DNA of 12,985 nt from Lachnospiraceae bacterium (GTDB lineage Bacteria > Bacillota > Clostridia > Lachnospirales > Lachnospiraceae): assembly GCA_020860745.1 (NCBI GenBank), contig JAJBTR010000260.1, positions 1 through 12,985 of the forward strand, in the 5' to 3' direction. The notes below the pieces were generated by a model that ran no database searches, was not told where the DNA came from, and saw only the letters and a program-made list of their open reading frames with translations. Positions 6,209 to 12,985 of this stretch are shown here, piece after piece (within the stretch, counting starts at the first letter, position 1; every line of letters begins with the position of its first letter). Position numbers and translations under genes: made by a program.

Positions 6209-6975
6209 GTTGTCTGGTCGGTAACAGAGGTATAATCGGAACAGGTTTTCTTCTTCCCGTTCTCATCCAGGTATTCCACGGAGGCTGCCGCGGCCTGTGA
6301 TACCCCGCTGCTGAAATAATCCAGCACGTCCCACAGGGTATTAATATTGGACACCTGCAACTGCTCCTCTTCCGTCAATTCATCGTAATAGATGTCGCAG
6401 ATATCCGAGGCTTCGGTATAAATTTCAATCTGTTCGTCATTTTCCATGACGGAAATCTCACTTACCGATGGCAATCCGCTGATCCGGGTTTCTACTTTGC
6501 AGATCACGCACTCGTCTGTGCTATTCCCATGTTCGCAGAGATTTGATGAACTTCCAAGAAGCAGCGTTGCTGTTTCTTCCTCGGCTTCTTCCTTTGTTCC
6601 GCCTTCCGTTTTTTCCCCGGCGCTGTTCTCTGATTCATCTTCGGTACTGCTCTCTGATTCTTCCCCGGAGCTGCTTTCTGTTCCTTCCCCGGCGTCGGCT
6701 TCCGGTTTTTCTCCGGTCTCTGCATTGCCGGACTGTTCCTCTGCCGCTTCCCCATCTGCTTCCTCAGAGGATGGAGATTTTGCTTCTTCATCAGCCGCCT
6801 CTTCTGCCTCTGTTCCGCTTCCTTCCCCTGTTCCTCCTTCATCGGAAACTGCTGGTCCCGTTTCACCGGAACTCACATTATCCTGCGCAAACGCACTCCC
6901 GCAAGTCATCCCGACTAACAGGCACATTGCAAGAAGAATGCTTAAAACCTTTTTGTATCCTTTTAAGATTTTCAT
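6169..6975 (-). CDS. 5' part of frameshifted surface adhesin: signal peptide, acidic stalk, N-terminal module
   Basis: The start at 6975 is supported by AGGAGG (6989-6984) 8 bases upstream; the open frame extends further to 7110 but without a ribosome binding site. The 268 residues comprise a signal peptide (MKILKGYKK, hydrophobic core, cleavage after AFA at 30) and a highly repetitive Glu/Ser/Gly/Ala-rich stalk (about 31-145). Then comes 'CEHG...ECVICKVETRISGLPS' and a helical acidic module ('ASDICDIYYDELTEEEQLQVSNINTLWDVLDYF') of a kind seen at the N-terminus of Lachnospiraceae adhesins. The frame then enters the G8 tract at 6206-6199, reads 14 residues out of register and stops at 6171-6169. 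Restoring one G gives 2100 bases, 699 residues, with the downstream fragment. As written, the product would be a secreted, unanchored fragment. Confidence 0.8.
   Translation of the reverse strand: MKILKGYKKVLSILLAMCLLVGMTCGSAFAQDNVSSGETGPAVSDEGGTGEGSGTEAEEAADEEAKSPSSEEADGEAAEEQSGNAETGEKPEADAGEGTESSSGEESESSTEDESENSAGEKTEGGTKEEAEEETATLLLGSSSNLCEHGNSTDECVICKVETRISGLPSVSEISVMENDEQIEIYTEASDICDIYYDELTEEEQLQVSNINTLWDVLDYFSSGVSQAAAASVEYLDENGKKKTCSDYTSVTDQTTWGGRVGRLHGMW
6199..6206 (-). repeat. G8 homopolymer in the adhesin reading frame (frameshift site)
   Basis: Eight consecutive C on the plus strand (G on the coding strand) sit exactly where the upstream frame leaves and the downstream frame begins. 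With nine G the reading is '...TTWGGESGKTTWYVVNSD...', which joins the two conserved halves without loss. The tract is also a possible -1 slippery site, since re-reading one G gives the same fusion. Confidence 0.9.
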
Positions 6976-7288
6976 TTCATGTGCCTCCTCTCTGGCAAAT
7001 TGTATCCAATGATTAAGGCGACATAAGGGTAAAGACTTTACACCCTTATTCACCATACGAACCTGAAAATACTTACCTTTTGTCACCTTAATCATATTAT
7101 AAGTCATCACTTTCTGTTTTCGTACACCCGTTTCAATGAAAAAATGGGTAGGTGAGCCCCCGGATTCGGTGTTTTTTGTGCGGATGAGCGAACAGTAAAC
7201 GCAAAGACATTATATGAGATTTTGCCTGTATCGTCACAATTCTTACGGAGTTTTCATATGATGAAAAAAACAGTATCAGGAATTCATC
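6976..7288. other. 313-base divergent intergenic region
   Basis: The region separates the minus-strand adhesin and the plus-strand lipoprotein gene. On the minus strand a perfect TATAAT (7101-7096) could serve the adhesin with a leader of about 115 bases, but I see no good -35 box. A hairpin, ACCCGTTT (7126-7133) with AAATGGGT (7142-7149), 8 pairs including one wobble, lies just upstream and could be an operator. No clear promoter was found for the plus-strand gene, and no small gene is convincing. Confidence 0.45.
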
Positions 7289-8452
7289 ATGAAAAAGATT
7301 GGAAAAGTCTGTGCAGCATTCGGTCTGTCGACGTCCCTCGCCGCAAGCTTATTGCTGGGCGGGTGCGCAAAGACGGACGATGGTTTTGGCACATCGACGG
7401 AGTTGGAGAGAGATATCGAGGAGGCTTCCGCTGACGTTGGAGCGGCGGGAGATGCTGAAGACGCGTCCGCAGGTAATGGAACAAAGGAGGATGGCGCGGA
7501 GGATTCTGATGGCGGATTAGAAGAGAAGGCACTAAATGAAACTGTGAAAGTGACTTTAAATGAGGTCGCCCACTCGATTTTCTATGCGCCGATGTATGTG
7601 GCTATCGAGGAAGGCTATTTTGCAGAGGAGGGCATCGACCTGGATCTGGTCTGCGGCTACGGCGCTGACAAGGTGATGACGGCGGTGTTATCCGGCGAGG
7701 CGGATATTGGGTTTATGGGACCGGAGACCACAATTTACGCAGCGAATGAAGGTGCAAACGACCAGGTGGTGAATTTTGCTCAGCTGACTCAGCGAGCCGG
7801 AAACTTTCTGGTAGCACGGGAAGAAACGGATGATTTTGAATGGGGTAACCTGACGGGAAAAACTGTTTTGGGCGGGCGCGAAGGCGGTATGCCGGAGATG
7901 GTTTTTGAGTATATTTTAAAACAGAATGGGATTGACCCGGATAATGATCTGAATATCGACAAAAGCATTGATTTCGGCTCTACTGCGGCGGCCTTTATGA
8001 GTAACACGGCGGATTATACGGTAGAGTTTGAGCCCTATGCCACTTCTCTGGAGAACGAGGGCGCCGGTTATGTGGTGGCTTCCCTGGGCGTTGATTCCGG
8101 TTATGTTCCCTATACTGCTTTCAGCGCAAAATCCAGTTTTATTGAGGAAAATCCGGATGTGATTCAGGCGTTTACCAATGCGCTGCAGAAAGGTATGGAA
8201 TATGTCGGCTCACATTCGGCCGGTGAGGTTTCGGAATCCATTGCGGCGCAGTTTCCCGACACGGACGCGGAGAGCCTGGAAACGATTGTTGCCCGCTATC
8301 TGGAGCAGGATACGTGGAAGAGCGATCTTACTTTTACGGAGGAGAGCTATGAACTGCTGTTGGACATTCTGGAGAGCGCAGGCCAGCTGACGGACCGTCC
8401 GGCGTATGAGCAGCTTGTGACGACTTTGTATGCGGAAAAAGCGGCGGAGTGA
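7289..8452 (+). CDS. ABC transporter substrate-binding lipoprotein (NMT1/SsuA/THI5-like)
   Basis: This 387-residue extracytoplasmic solute receptor has a lipoprotein signal with lipobox L23-G-G-C26 and an acidic, Ala/Asp/Glu-rich tether (27-85). The remainder is a type-2 periplasmic-binding fold of the NMT1/SsuA/THI5 group. 'VKVTLNEVAHSIFYAPMYVA' with 'EEGYFAEEGIDLDL' is the characteristic opening, followed by 'VMTAVLSGEADIGFMGPE', the ligand-pocket loop of the family. Members bind sulfonates, nitrate, taurine or the thiamine pyrimidine HMP; which ligand cannot be told here. The SD is weak (AGGA at 7278-7281). No ABC permease or ATPase gene lies next to it in the window, so it must share components encoded elsewhere or be an orphan receptor. 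A hairpin follows the stop codon. Confidence 0.92.
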   Translation: MKKIGKVCAAFGLSTSLAASLLLGGCAKTDDGFGTSTELERDIEEASADVGAAGDAEDASAGNGTKEDGAEDSDGGLEEKALNETVKVTLNEVAHSIFYAPMYVAIEEGYFAEEGIDLDLVCGYGADKVMTAVLSGEADIGFMGPETTIYAANEGANDQVVNFAQLTQRAGNFLVAREETDDFEWGNLTGKTVLGGREGGMPEMVFEYILKQNGIDPDNDLNIDKSIDFGSTAAAFMSNTADYTVEFEPYATSLENEGAGYVVASLGVDSGYVPYTAFSAKSSFIEENPDVIQAFTNALQKGMEYVGSHSAGEVSESIAAQFPDTDAESLETIVARYLEQDTWKSDLTFTEESYELLLDILESAGQLTDRPAYEQLVTTLYAEKAAE

Positions 8453-8461
8453 TAAAGAAGT

Positions 8462-8491
8462 TCACCCCTGTGGAGCAATTCACAGGGGTGA
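8462..8491. terminator. perfect hairpin after the substrate-binding protein gene
   Basis: TCACCCCTGTG (8462-8472) and CACAGGGGTGA (8481-8491) pair perfectly over 11 bases with an 8-base loop, directly after the stop codon. No T-run follows on the plus strand (ATGCTGCG), so it may be a rho-independent terminator lacking the tail or a 3' stabilising hairpin. It separates this gene from the arabinofuranosidase. Confidence 0.5.
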
Positions 8492-8577
8492 TGCTGCGTG
8501 CAGGAGTGCGTAAGGAATATGAATTGCAGGGAAATCCTGTGAAAAGGAGACTACCAAAACCGGCGGCGATATGGTAA

Positions 8578-10158
<1,581 letters not shown>

Positions 10159-10293
10159 TGACAAAATCGCCTCTTTACTTCAAGATTTTACTGTGTTAAA
10201 ATTCTGCATAGACAGAGTGCCCGGACACGATAGAGCCTGATTTGGGATGAGCAATTTGCGGATTAGAATGAGTTGCTGCGCAGTGCCTTAAGT

Positions 10294-10306
10294 GTACCGG
10301 CGGTAC
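10294..10306. promoter_or_regulatory. GTACCG-G-CGGTAC dyad upstream of yerC
   Basis: A perfect 6-1-6 inverted repeat (10294-10299 and 10301-10306) lies 40 bases before the yerC start, flanked by a second, wider pair CTTAA (10287-10291) and TTAAG (10319-10323). It could be an operator or a small leader hairpin. No clear promoter was found next to it; TTTACT (10174-10179) and TTAAAA (10196-10201) 16 bases apart are a weak candidate. Confidence 0.3.
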
Positions 10307-10345
10307 GTTTCGGATGAGTTAAGCAGTATCAGGAGGCAGTATGCT

Positions 10346-10636
10346 ATGAACAAAAAAATCAGAACGGAAGCGGTGGATCATTTATTTGACGCGATCCTTT
10401 GCCTGAAAGACAGGGAAGAATGTTACTCGTTTTTTGAGGACGTGTGTACGATCAATGAGATTTTATCACTGTCCCAGCGGTACGAGGTGGCGCGGATGCT
10501 GCGCCAGAAGAGGACATATCTCGATATCGCGGAGAAGACGGGAGCATCGACGGCAACCATCAGCCGGGTGAACCGCTCCCTCAACTACGGGAACGACGGA
10601 TATGACATGGTTCTTGAACGGCTCGGCGAAGAATAG
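10346..10636 (+). CDS. yerC: YerC/YecD family TrpR-related transcriptional regulator
   Basis: This 96-residue DNA-binding protein belongs to the TrpR-like YerC/YecD family. The start at 10346 has AGGAGG (10331-10336) 9 bases upstream; ATG at 10341 is out of frame and stops after two codons. The N-terminal helices ('AVDHLFDAILCLKDREECYSFFEDVCTINEILSLSQRYEVARML') are the family's dimerisation part. Residues 57-80 ('TYLDIAEKTGASTATISRVNRSLNYG') form a clear helix-turn-helix with the recognition helix 'STATISRVNRSL'. Length is typical. Its target genes are not known from sequence. It is probably a single-gene unit; no terminator with a T-run is visible after it. Confidence 0.93.
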   Translation: MNKKIRTEAVDHLFDAILCLKDREECYSFFEDVCTINEILSLSQRYEVARMLRQKRTYLDIAEKTGASTATISRVNRSLNYGNDGYDMVLERLGEE

Positions 10637-10743
10637 AATGCGCAGTGATTGTGCGGGGAGTGATGGCACGGATAAAAACGTAAAAAAGTCAGCGAAGAAA
10701 TGATATCGCGAAACAAGTGTGATTGAAAAATACAGGCTCTTTC

Positions 10744-11388
10744 TCAGGAATCGGTCTTTTTGCTGTCGGTTTTCTTTTTTTTGTTTTTCGGGTCCGGTTC
10801 CTGCATGGAGTCTATGATTTTTTCCATGAGAAGCTTTTTGACATAGACATCAAAGTTCAGCAGGCAGATAAATACGAACTTCTGCAGGAAGTCCGCATCC
10901 TTTGCGTCGAGGTGTTCCATGGTACTGACCGCCTCCTGGCTGATCGTGAACTCCTCGCGGATGCTTTCTTTCATGCGCTCCACCTCCGGTTCTTCCAGGG
11001 AGAAGACCAGGCTGTAAATCTCCTCCAGGGAAGGAGAGTTATCGGACCAGTATGTCTCGGTGACCGGATTCAGAATGCTTCGGATGTCCTGGATGGAGAG
11101 GACACTCTTAAAATAGTAGATAAAAATCAGTGTCAAAAGGTGATCTTTGGAGTATTTCTTCTTCTCGGGTGGAGGAAGCAGATCGTTTTTGACATAATTA
11201 TTGACCATGGCCTTGGTCAGAACCTTGTCACTTTTGTAGCGTTTGGAGGGGCCGAGCTGATCCTCCATAAAAGAAGTAATCTGATCCATATACAGCTGGA
11301 TGTCGGGCATGGTCTCGGGACGTATGTATTTGATGCGTGAGAGACTGTCTAAGATACTGTCCAATAAATTCTGAATGTCAATCGTCAT
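10744..11388 (-). CDS. DUF1836 domain-containing putative DNA-binding regulator
   Basis: This 214-residue protein matches the DUF1836 family, whose members carry a MerR-like winged-helix segment. The start at 11388 is chosen for an AAGGA ribosome site about 6 bases upstream, 25 bases after a strong promoter's -10 box. Residues 52-105 ('KSDKVLTKAMVNNYVKNDLLPPPEKKKYSKDHLLTLIFIYYFKSVLSIQDI') contain the probable helix-turn-helix: 'T..MVNNYVK..LL.PP..K.Y...HL' is the family signature. The middle is helical, and the C-terminal tail (198-214) is Lys/Asp-rich low-complexity. No ligand-binding site is recognisable. The gene is divergent from the heavy-metal-binding protein, which is a possible but unproven target. 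Confidence 0.9.
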   Translation of the reverse strand: MTIDIQNLLDSILDSLSRIKYIRPETMPDIQLYMDQITSFMEDQLGPSKRYKSDKVLTKAMVNNYVKNDLLPPPEKKKYSKDHLLTLIFIYYFKSVLSIQDIRSILNPVTETYWSDNSPSLEEIYSLVFSLEEPEVERMKESIREEFTISQEAVSTMEHLDAKDADFLQKFVFICLLNFDVYVKKLLMEKIIDSMQEPDPKNKKKKTDSKKTDS

Positions 11389-11412
11389 AGCAATTCCTTT
11401 CTGCCTTTTTTC

Positions 11413-11441
11413 ATTATAGAACAAGCAGATTCGTATGACAA
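11413..11441 (-). promoter_or_regulatory. sigma-A-type promoter for the DUF1836 gene
   Basis: Read on the minus strand, TTGTCA (11441-11436) and a perfect TATAAT (11418-11413) are separated by 17 bases. Initiation is expected about 7 bases downstream, leaving a short leader with the AAGGA ribosome site before the start codon at 11388. Confidence 0.8.
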
Positions 11442-11464
11442 GTAAAAAATAAACGGAGAATCTA

Positions 11465-11493
11465 TTGAAAAATAAGTTAGTTAGTGCTACACT
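11465..11493 (+). promoter_or_regulatory. candidate promoter with DtxR-box-like dyad for the metal-binding protein
   Basis: TTGAAA (11465-11470) and TACACT (11488-11493) are 17 bases apart. Between and over the -10 lies TTAGTTAGTGCTACA, whose half-sites GTTAG (11480-11484) and CTACA (11487-11491) form an imperfect dyad resembling the GTTAG-n-CTAAC type of DtxR/IdeR-family iron or manganese operators. A separate perfect TATAAT at 11578-11583 is nearer the gene, but its only good upstream box, TTGAAA 11560-11565, is 12 bases away, which is too close. Confidence 0.4.
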
Positions 11494-11663
11494 TTGGTTG
11501 TTATGTCAAACTATGCCGCACAGGAAATAACAGAATTGAAATATTGTGTGCGGGAAAGTTTGAAACGAAAAAAGACCTATAATAAAAGCCCGCATCAGAA
11601 ATGCGTTCAGAAAAAATAAATTTGTGCGCTGCGATCGGAGAGCAGCAGAGAGGAGTTTCGAAT

Positions 11664-11918
11664 ATGAATAAAATCACTTTGACAATCGATGGAATGGCCT
11701 GCGGAATGTGCGAGACGCATGTCTGCGATGCGATCCGCAAGGCAGTTGACAAGGGAGCAAAGGTATCTGCTTCCCACACGAAGGGAACGGCGGAAATCAT
11801 TCTGGATGACTCCCCGGATGTGGCGCGGATCCGCTCAGCCGTTAACCAGACCGGGTATAAGGTGACGGATGTGAAGGTGGAGCCTTATGAAAAAAAGCGC
11901 AGGCTCTTTGGGAAGTGA
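11664..11918 (+). CDS. heavy-metal-associated (HMA) domain protein, CopZ-like
   Basis: This 84-residue soluble protein is made of one ferredoxin-like HMA fold. The metal site is 'GMACGMC' with C13 and C16 in the loop after the first strand, the CxxC motif used for Cu(I) or related soft metals by CopZ chaperones. A third cysteine (C21) follows. The rest gives the expected alpha-beta-beta-alpha-beta pattern ('VCDAIRKAVDKG', 'KVSASHTKGTAEIIL', 'VARIRSAVNQTGYKV'), and a short basic tail (KKRRLFGK) closes the protein. The start at 11664 has AGGAG (11651-11655) 8 bases upstream. There is no copper ATPase, CsoR or CopY gene nearby, so copper trafficking is likely but a role with iron-uptake genes elsewhere is also possible. 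Its last codons overlap a terminator for the opposite strand. Confidence 0.9.
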   Translation: MNKITLTIDGMACGMCETHVCDAIRKAVDKGAKVSASHTKGTAEIILDDSPDVARIRSAVNQTGYKVTDVKVEPYEKKRRLFGK

Positions 11919-11924
11919 GCCTGC
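11890..11924 (-). terminator. intrinsic terminator of the FKBP gene, embedded in the HMA gene's 3' end
   Basis: On the minus strand GCAGGCTC (11924-11917) pairs perfectly with GAGCCTGC (11906-11899) around a 10-base loop. After GC, seven T follow at 11896-11890. It is correctly placed 85 bases after the stop codon of the minus-strand FKBP gene. On the plus strand the hairpin has no T-run; there the T-run is the AAAAAA that encodes the Lys-Lys part of the HMA protein tail. Confidence 0.85.
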
Positions 11925-12008
11925 ACATGACTGGTTTCCGTGTCGGAGAAAAGAAGGTGCGGCATAGCGCGAAAGGGATCTTTTCCCGTCCTGATCTGTG
12001 GGTGTATA

Positions 12009-12985
12009 TTACTGATATATTCCGTTGATCGTTACCTCAAAGACGGCTTCCTGACCGTTCAGATCATCCATGCCGTAGTCATCGGGAAAGGTTACGGTTA
12101 CCGTGACGGTATCCCCCACATTTGCTCCGATCAGCTGGTCTTCAAAATCATCAATGTAGCTGCCGGAGCCGATGACCAGATCTGTGCCCGCGCCGTCTGT
12201 GCTGCCGCCGTCAAAAGCTACATCGTCAATATAACCGGTGTAGTCGATGTTGACGGTGTCGCCGTCCTCCACCACGAGGGAGGTGTCGGTGGAGTAGGAT
12301 GTGGAATCCTCTGAGGAGGTATCCTCTGTATCGGCGGTTTCATCTGTGTCGGCATCGTCAGAGGCTGTATCTTCTTCAGAAGTAGTATCGTCTGCGGAAG
12401 CCTCATTATCTGCGGAAGTGTCCTCCGTGGTTTCTGTGTCGGCAGAGCTGTCGTCGGTCACGGTTTCCTCTTCGGCGGAGCTGTCTTCCGTCTCCGAGGA
12501 AGCATTATTTTTGACATAAGCGCGTCCGGCGAGGGCGCCGATCACAGCGGCTGCCGCAATGCAGATGCAGGCGATGAGAATCAGTTTTTTCACAGACATC
12601 TTTTTTTCTGCAGGATGCTCCCGGTCGAACTGGATTTTTCTGAGCAGTTTGAGCGTCTGCTCTTCCTGTCGTTTCTGCATGGCGCCTTTTTTGTTGTTTG
12701 CGTACTTAAATGTTTTAACCCGCTCTTCCAGGAGATCGGCGGCTGTTTTGCTGTCCGTATTTTTCAGGAAATAGTCAATTTTATTTTCATCCATGCAGGC
12801 AAGCTTTTTTTCCGCCTCATCGGAGAGAAAAGCCTGCAGATAAAGCTGCACGCGCGCATCATCGTGAAGCTGCCCACTCTGTATCAGGGAAATCTGTTCG
12901 AATACCGGCAGGGAAGCGGCGCCGATCAGGGGATAGCTGGCTGCGGCTTTTTTCTGCCGGATCAAAGATTTTACTGTCTTTTCGT
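12009..12985 (-). CDS. membrane-anchored FKBP-type peptidyl-prolyl isomerase, 5' end outside window
   Basis: The frame is open to the window edge (EKTVKS precedes a TTG at 12965 that need not be the start), so the N-terminus is missing; 324 residues are visible. The first ~120 are a hydrophilic, helical cytoplasmic region with a basic coiled stretch ('KKGAMQKRQEEQTLKLLRKIQFDREH'). One membrane segment follows (about 132-153), then an 80-residue Asp/Glu/Ser/Thr linker and a C-terminal FKBP domain (about 237-324). That domain reads 'DGDTVNIDYTGYIDDVAFDGG' then 'IGSGSYIDDFEDQLIGANVGD', 'TFPDDYG' and 'AVFEVTINGI', the trigger-factor-like FKBP core with the usual aromatic active-site positions. 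The foldase should lie outside the membrane and help exported proteins fold. The N-terminal region is not recognised. The terminator lies inside the convergent HMA gene. Confidence 0.88.
   Translation of the reverse strand, partial: EKTVKSLIRQKKAAASYPLIGAASLPVFEQISLIQSGQLHDDARVQLYLQAFLSDEAEKKLACMDENKIDYFLKNTDSKTAADLLEERVKTFKYANNKKGAMQKRQEEQTLKLLRKIQFDREHPAEKKMSVKKLILIACICIAAAAVIGALAGRAYVKNNASSETEDSSAEEETVTDDSSADTETTEDTSADNEASADDTTSEEDTASDDADTDETADTEDTSSEDSTSYSTDTSLVVEDGDTVNIDYTGYIDDVAFDGGSTDGAGTDLVIGSGSYIDDFEDQLIGANVGDTVTVTVTFPDDYGMDDLNGQEAVFEVTINGIYQ

Noticed and set aside
6446..7016. Ser/Pro/Leu-rich plus-strand open frames opposite the adhesin stalk
   Set aside because: Low-complexity antisense of the Glu/Ser-rich stalk, without a start site or recognisable domain.
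7193..7207. CcpA cre-like sequence (AGTAAACGCAAAGA) upstream of the lipoprotein gene
   Set aside because: At least two mismatches to the cre consensus and no promoter to place it against.
12301..12519. Ser/Val-rich plus-strand open frame opposite the FKBP linker
   Set aside because: Antisense of the acidic linker codons; low complexity and no ribosome site.

Overview
The window looks like chromosomal DNA of a Gram-positive gut-type anaerobe of the Lachnospiraceae (Clostridium cluster XIVa). The grounds are AGGAGG-type ribosome binding sites; a secreted protein with C-terminal 'GWWYIKNGKVDF-NGI' wall-binding repeats; a glycine-rich beta-helix surface adhesin with a degenerate TG-type sorting signal; a YerC/TrpR-like regulator; a DUF1836 regulator; and an acidic-linker FKBP membrane protein. 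The assignment rests on protein style, not on a database search. No rRNA, tRNA, CRISPR array, transposase or phage gene was seen.

Layout. Positions 1-335 hold the last codons of a small gene (DUF4160-like tail) and a DUF2442 gene. At 401-1969 a strong promoter and a promoter-proximal hairpin plus T-run lead to a MATE efflux transporter. At 2081-2665 there is a cytidylate-kinase-like protein. At 2742-3084 lies an unusually elaborate leader (two promoters, foldable RNA, a (GACA)5 repeat and an intrinsic terminator) in front of a secreted wall-binding-repeat protein (3085-4731), which ends at a 20-bp perfect terminator hairpin. On the minus strand, 6975 to 4877 is one large surface-adhesin gene split by a G8 homopolymer. 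At 7289-8452 there is an orphan lipoprotein substrate-binding protein of the NMT1/SsuA type, and at 8662-10158 an intracellular GH51 alpha-L-arabinofuranosidase. At 10346-10636 is YerC. At 11388-10744 (minus) is a DUF1836 regulator, divergent from a CxxC heavy-metal-binding protein (11664-11918). At 12985-12009 (minus, 5' end outside the window) is a membrane-anchored FKBP-type peptidyl-prolyl isomerase.

Most genes look monocistronic, with their own ribosome binding sites and with hairpins or promoters between them. The common theme is the cell surface and exchange with the environment: two secreted surface proteins, an extracytoplasmic foldase, a lipoprotein receptor, an efflux pump, and an arabinosidase that would act on imported arabino-oligosaccharides.

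The most interesting signal is the G8 tract in the adhesin gene. One extra G restores a single 699-codon reading frame from signal peptide to membrane anchor. This points to phase variation, frameshifting or slippage at the tract, or a sequencing error. The second is the leader upstream of 3085, where promoters, a tetranucleotide repeat and a terminator are stacked in a way that suggests conditional read-through.
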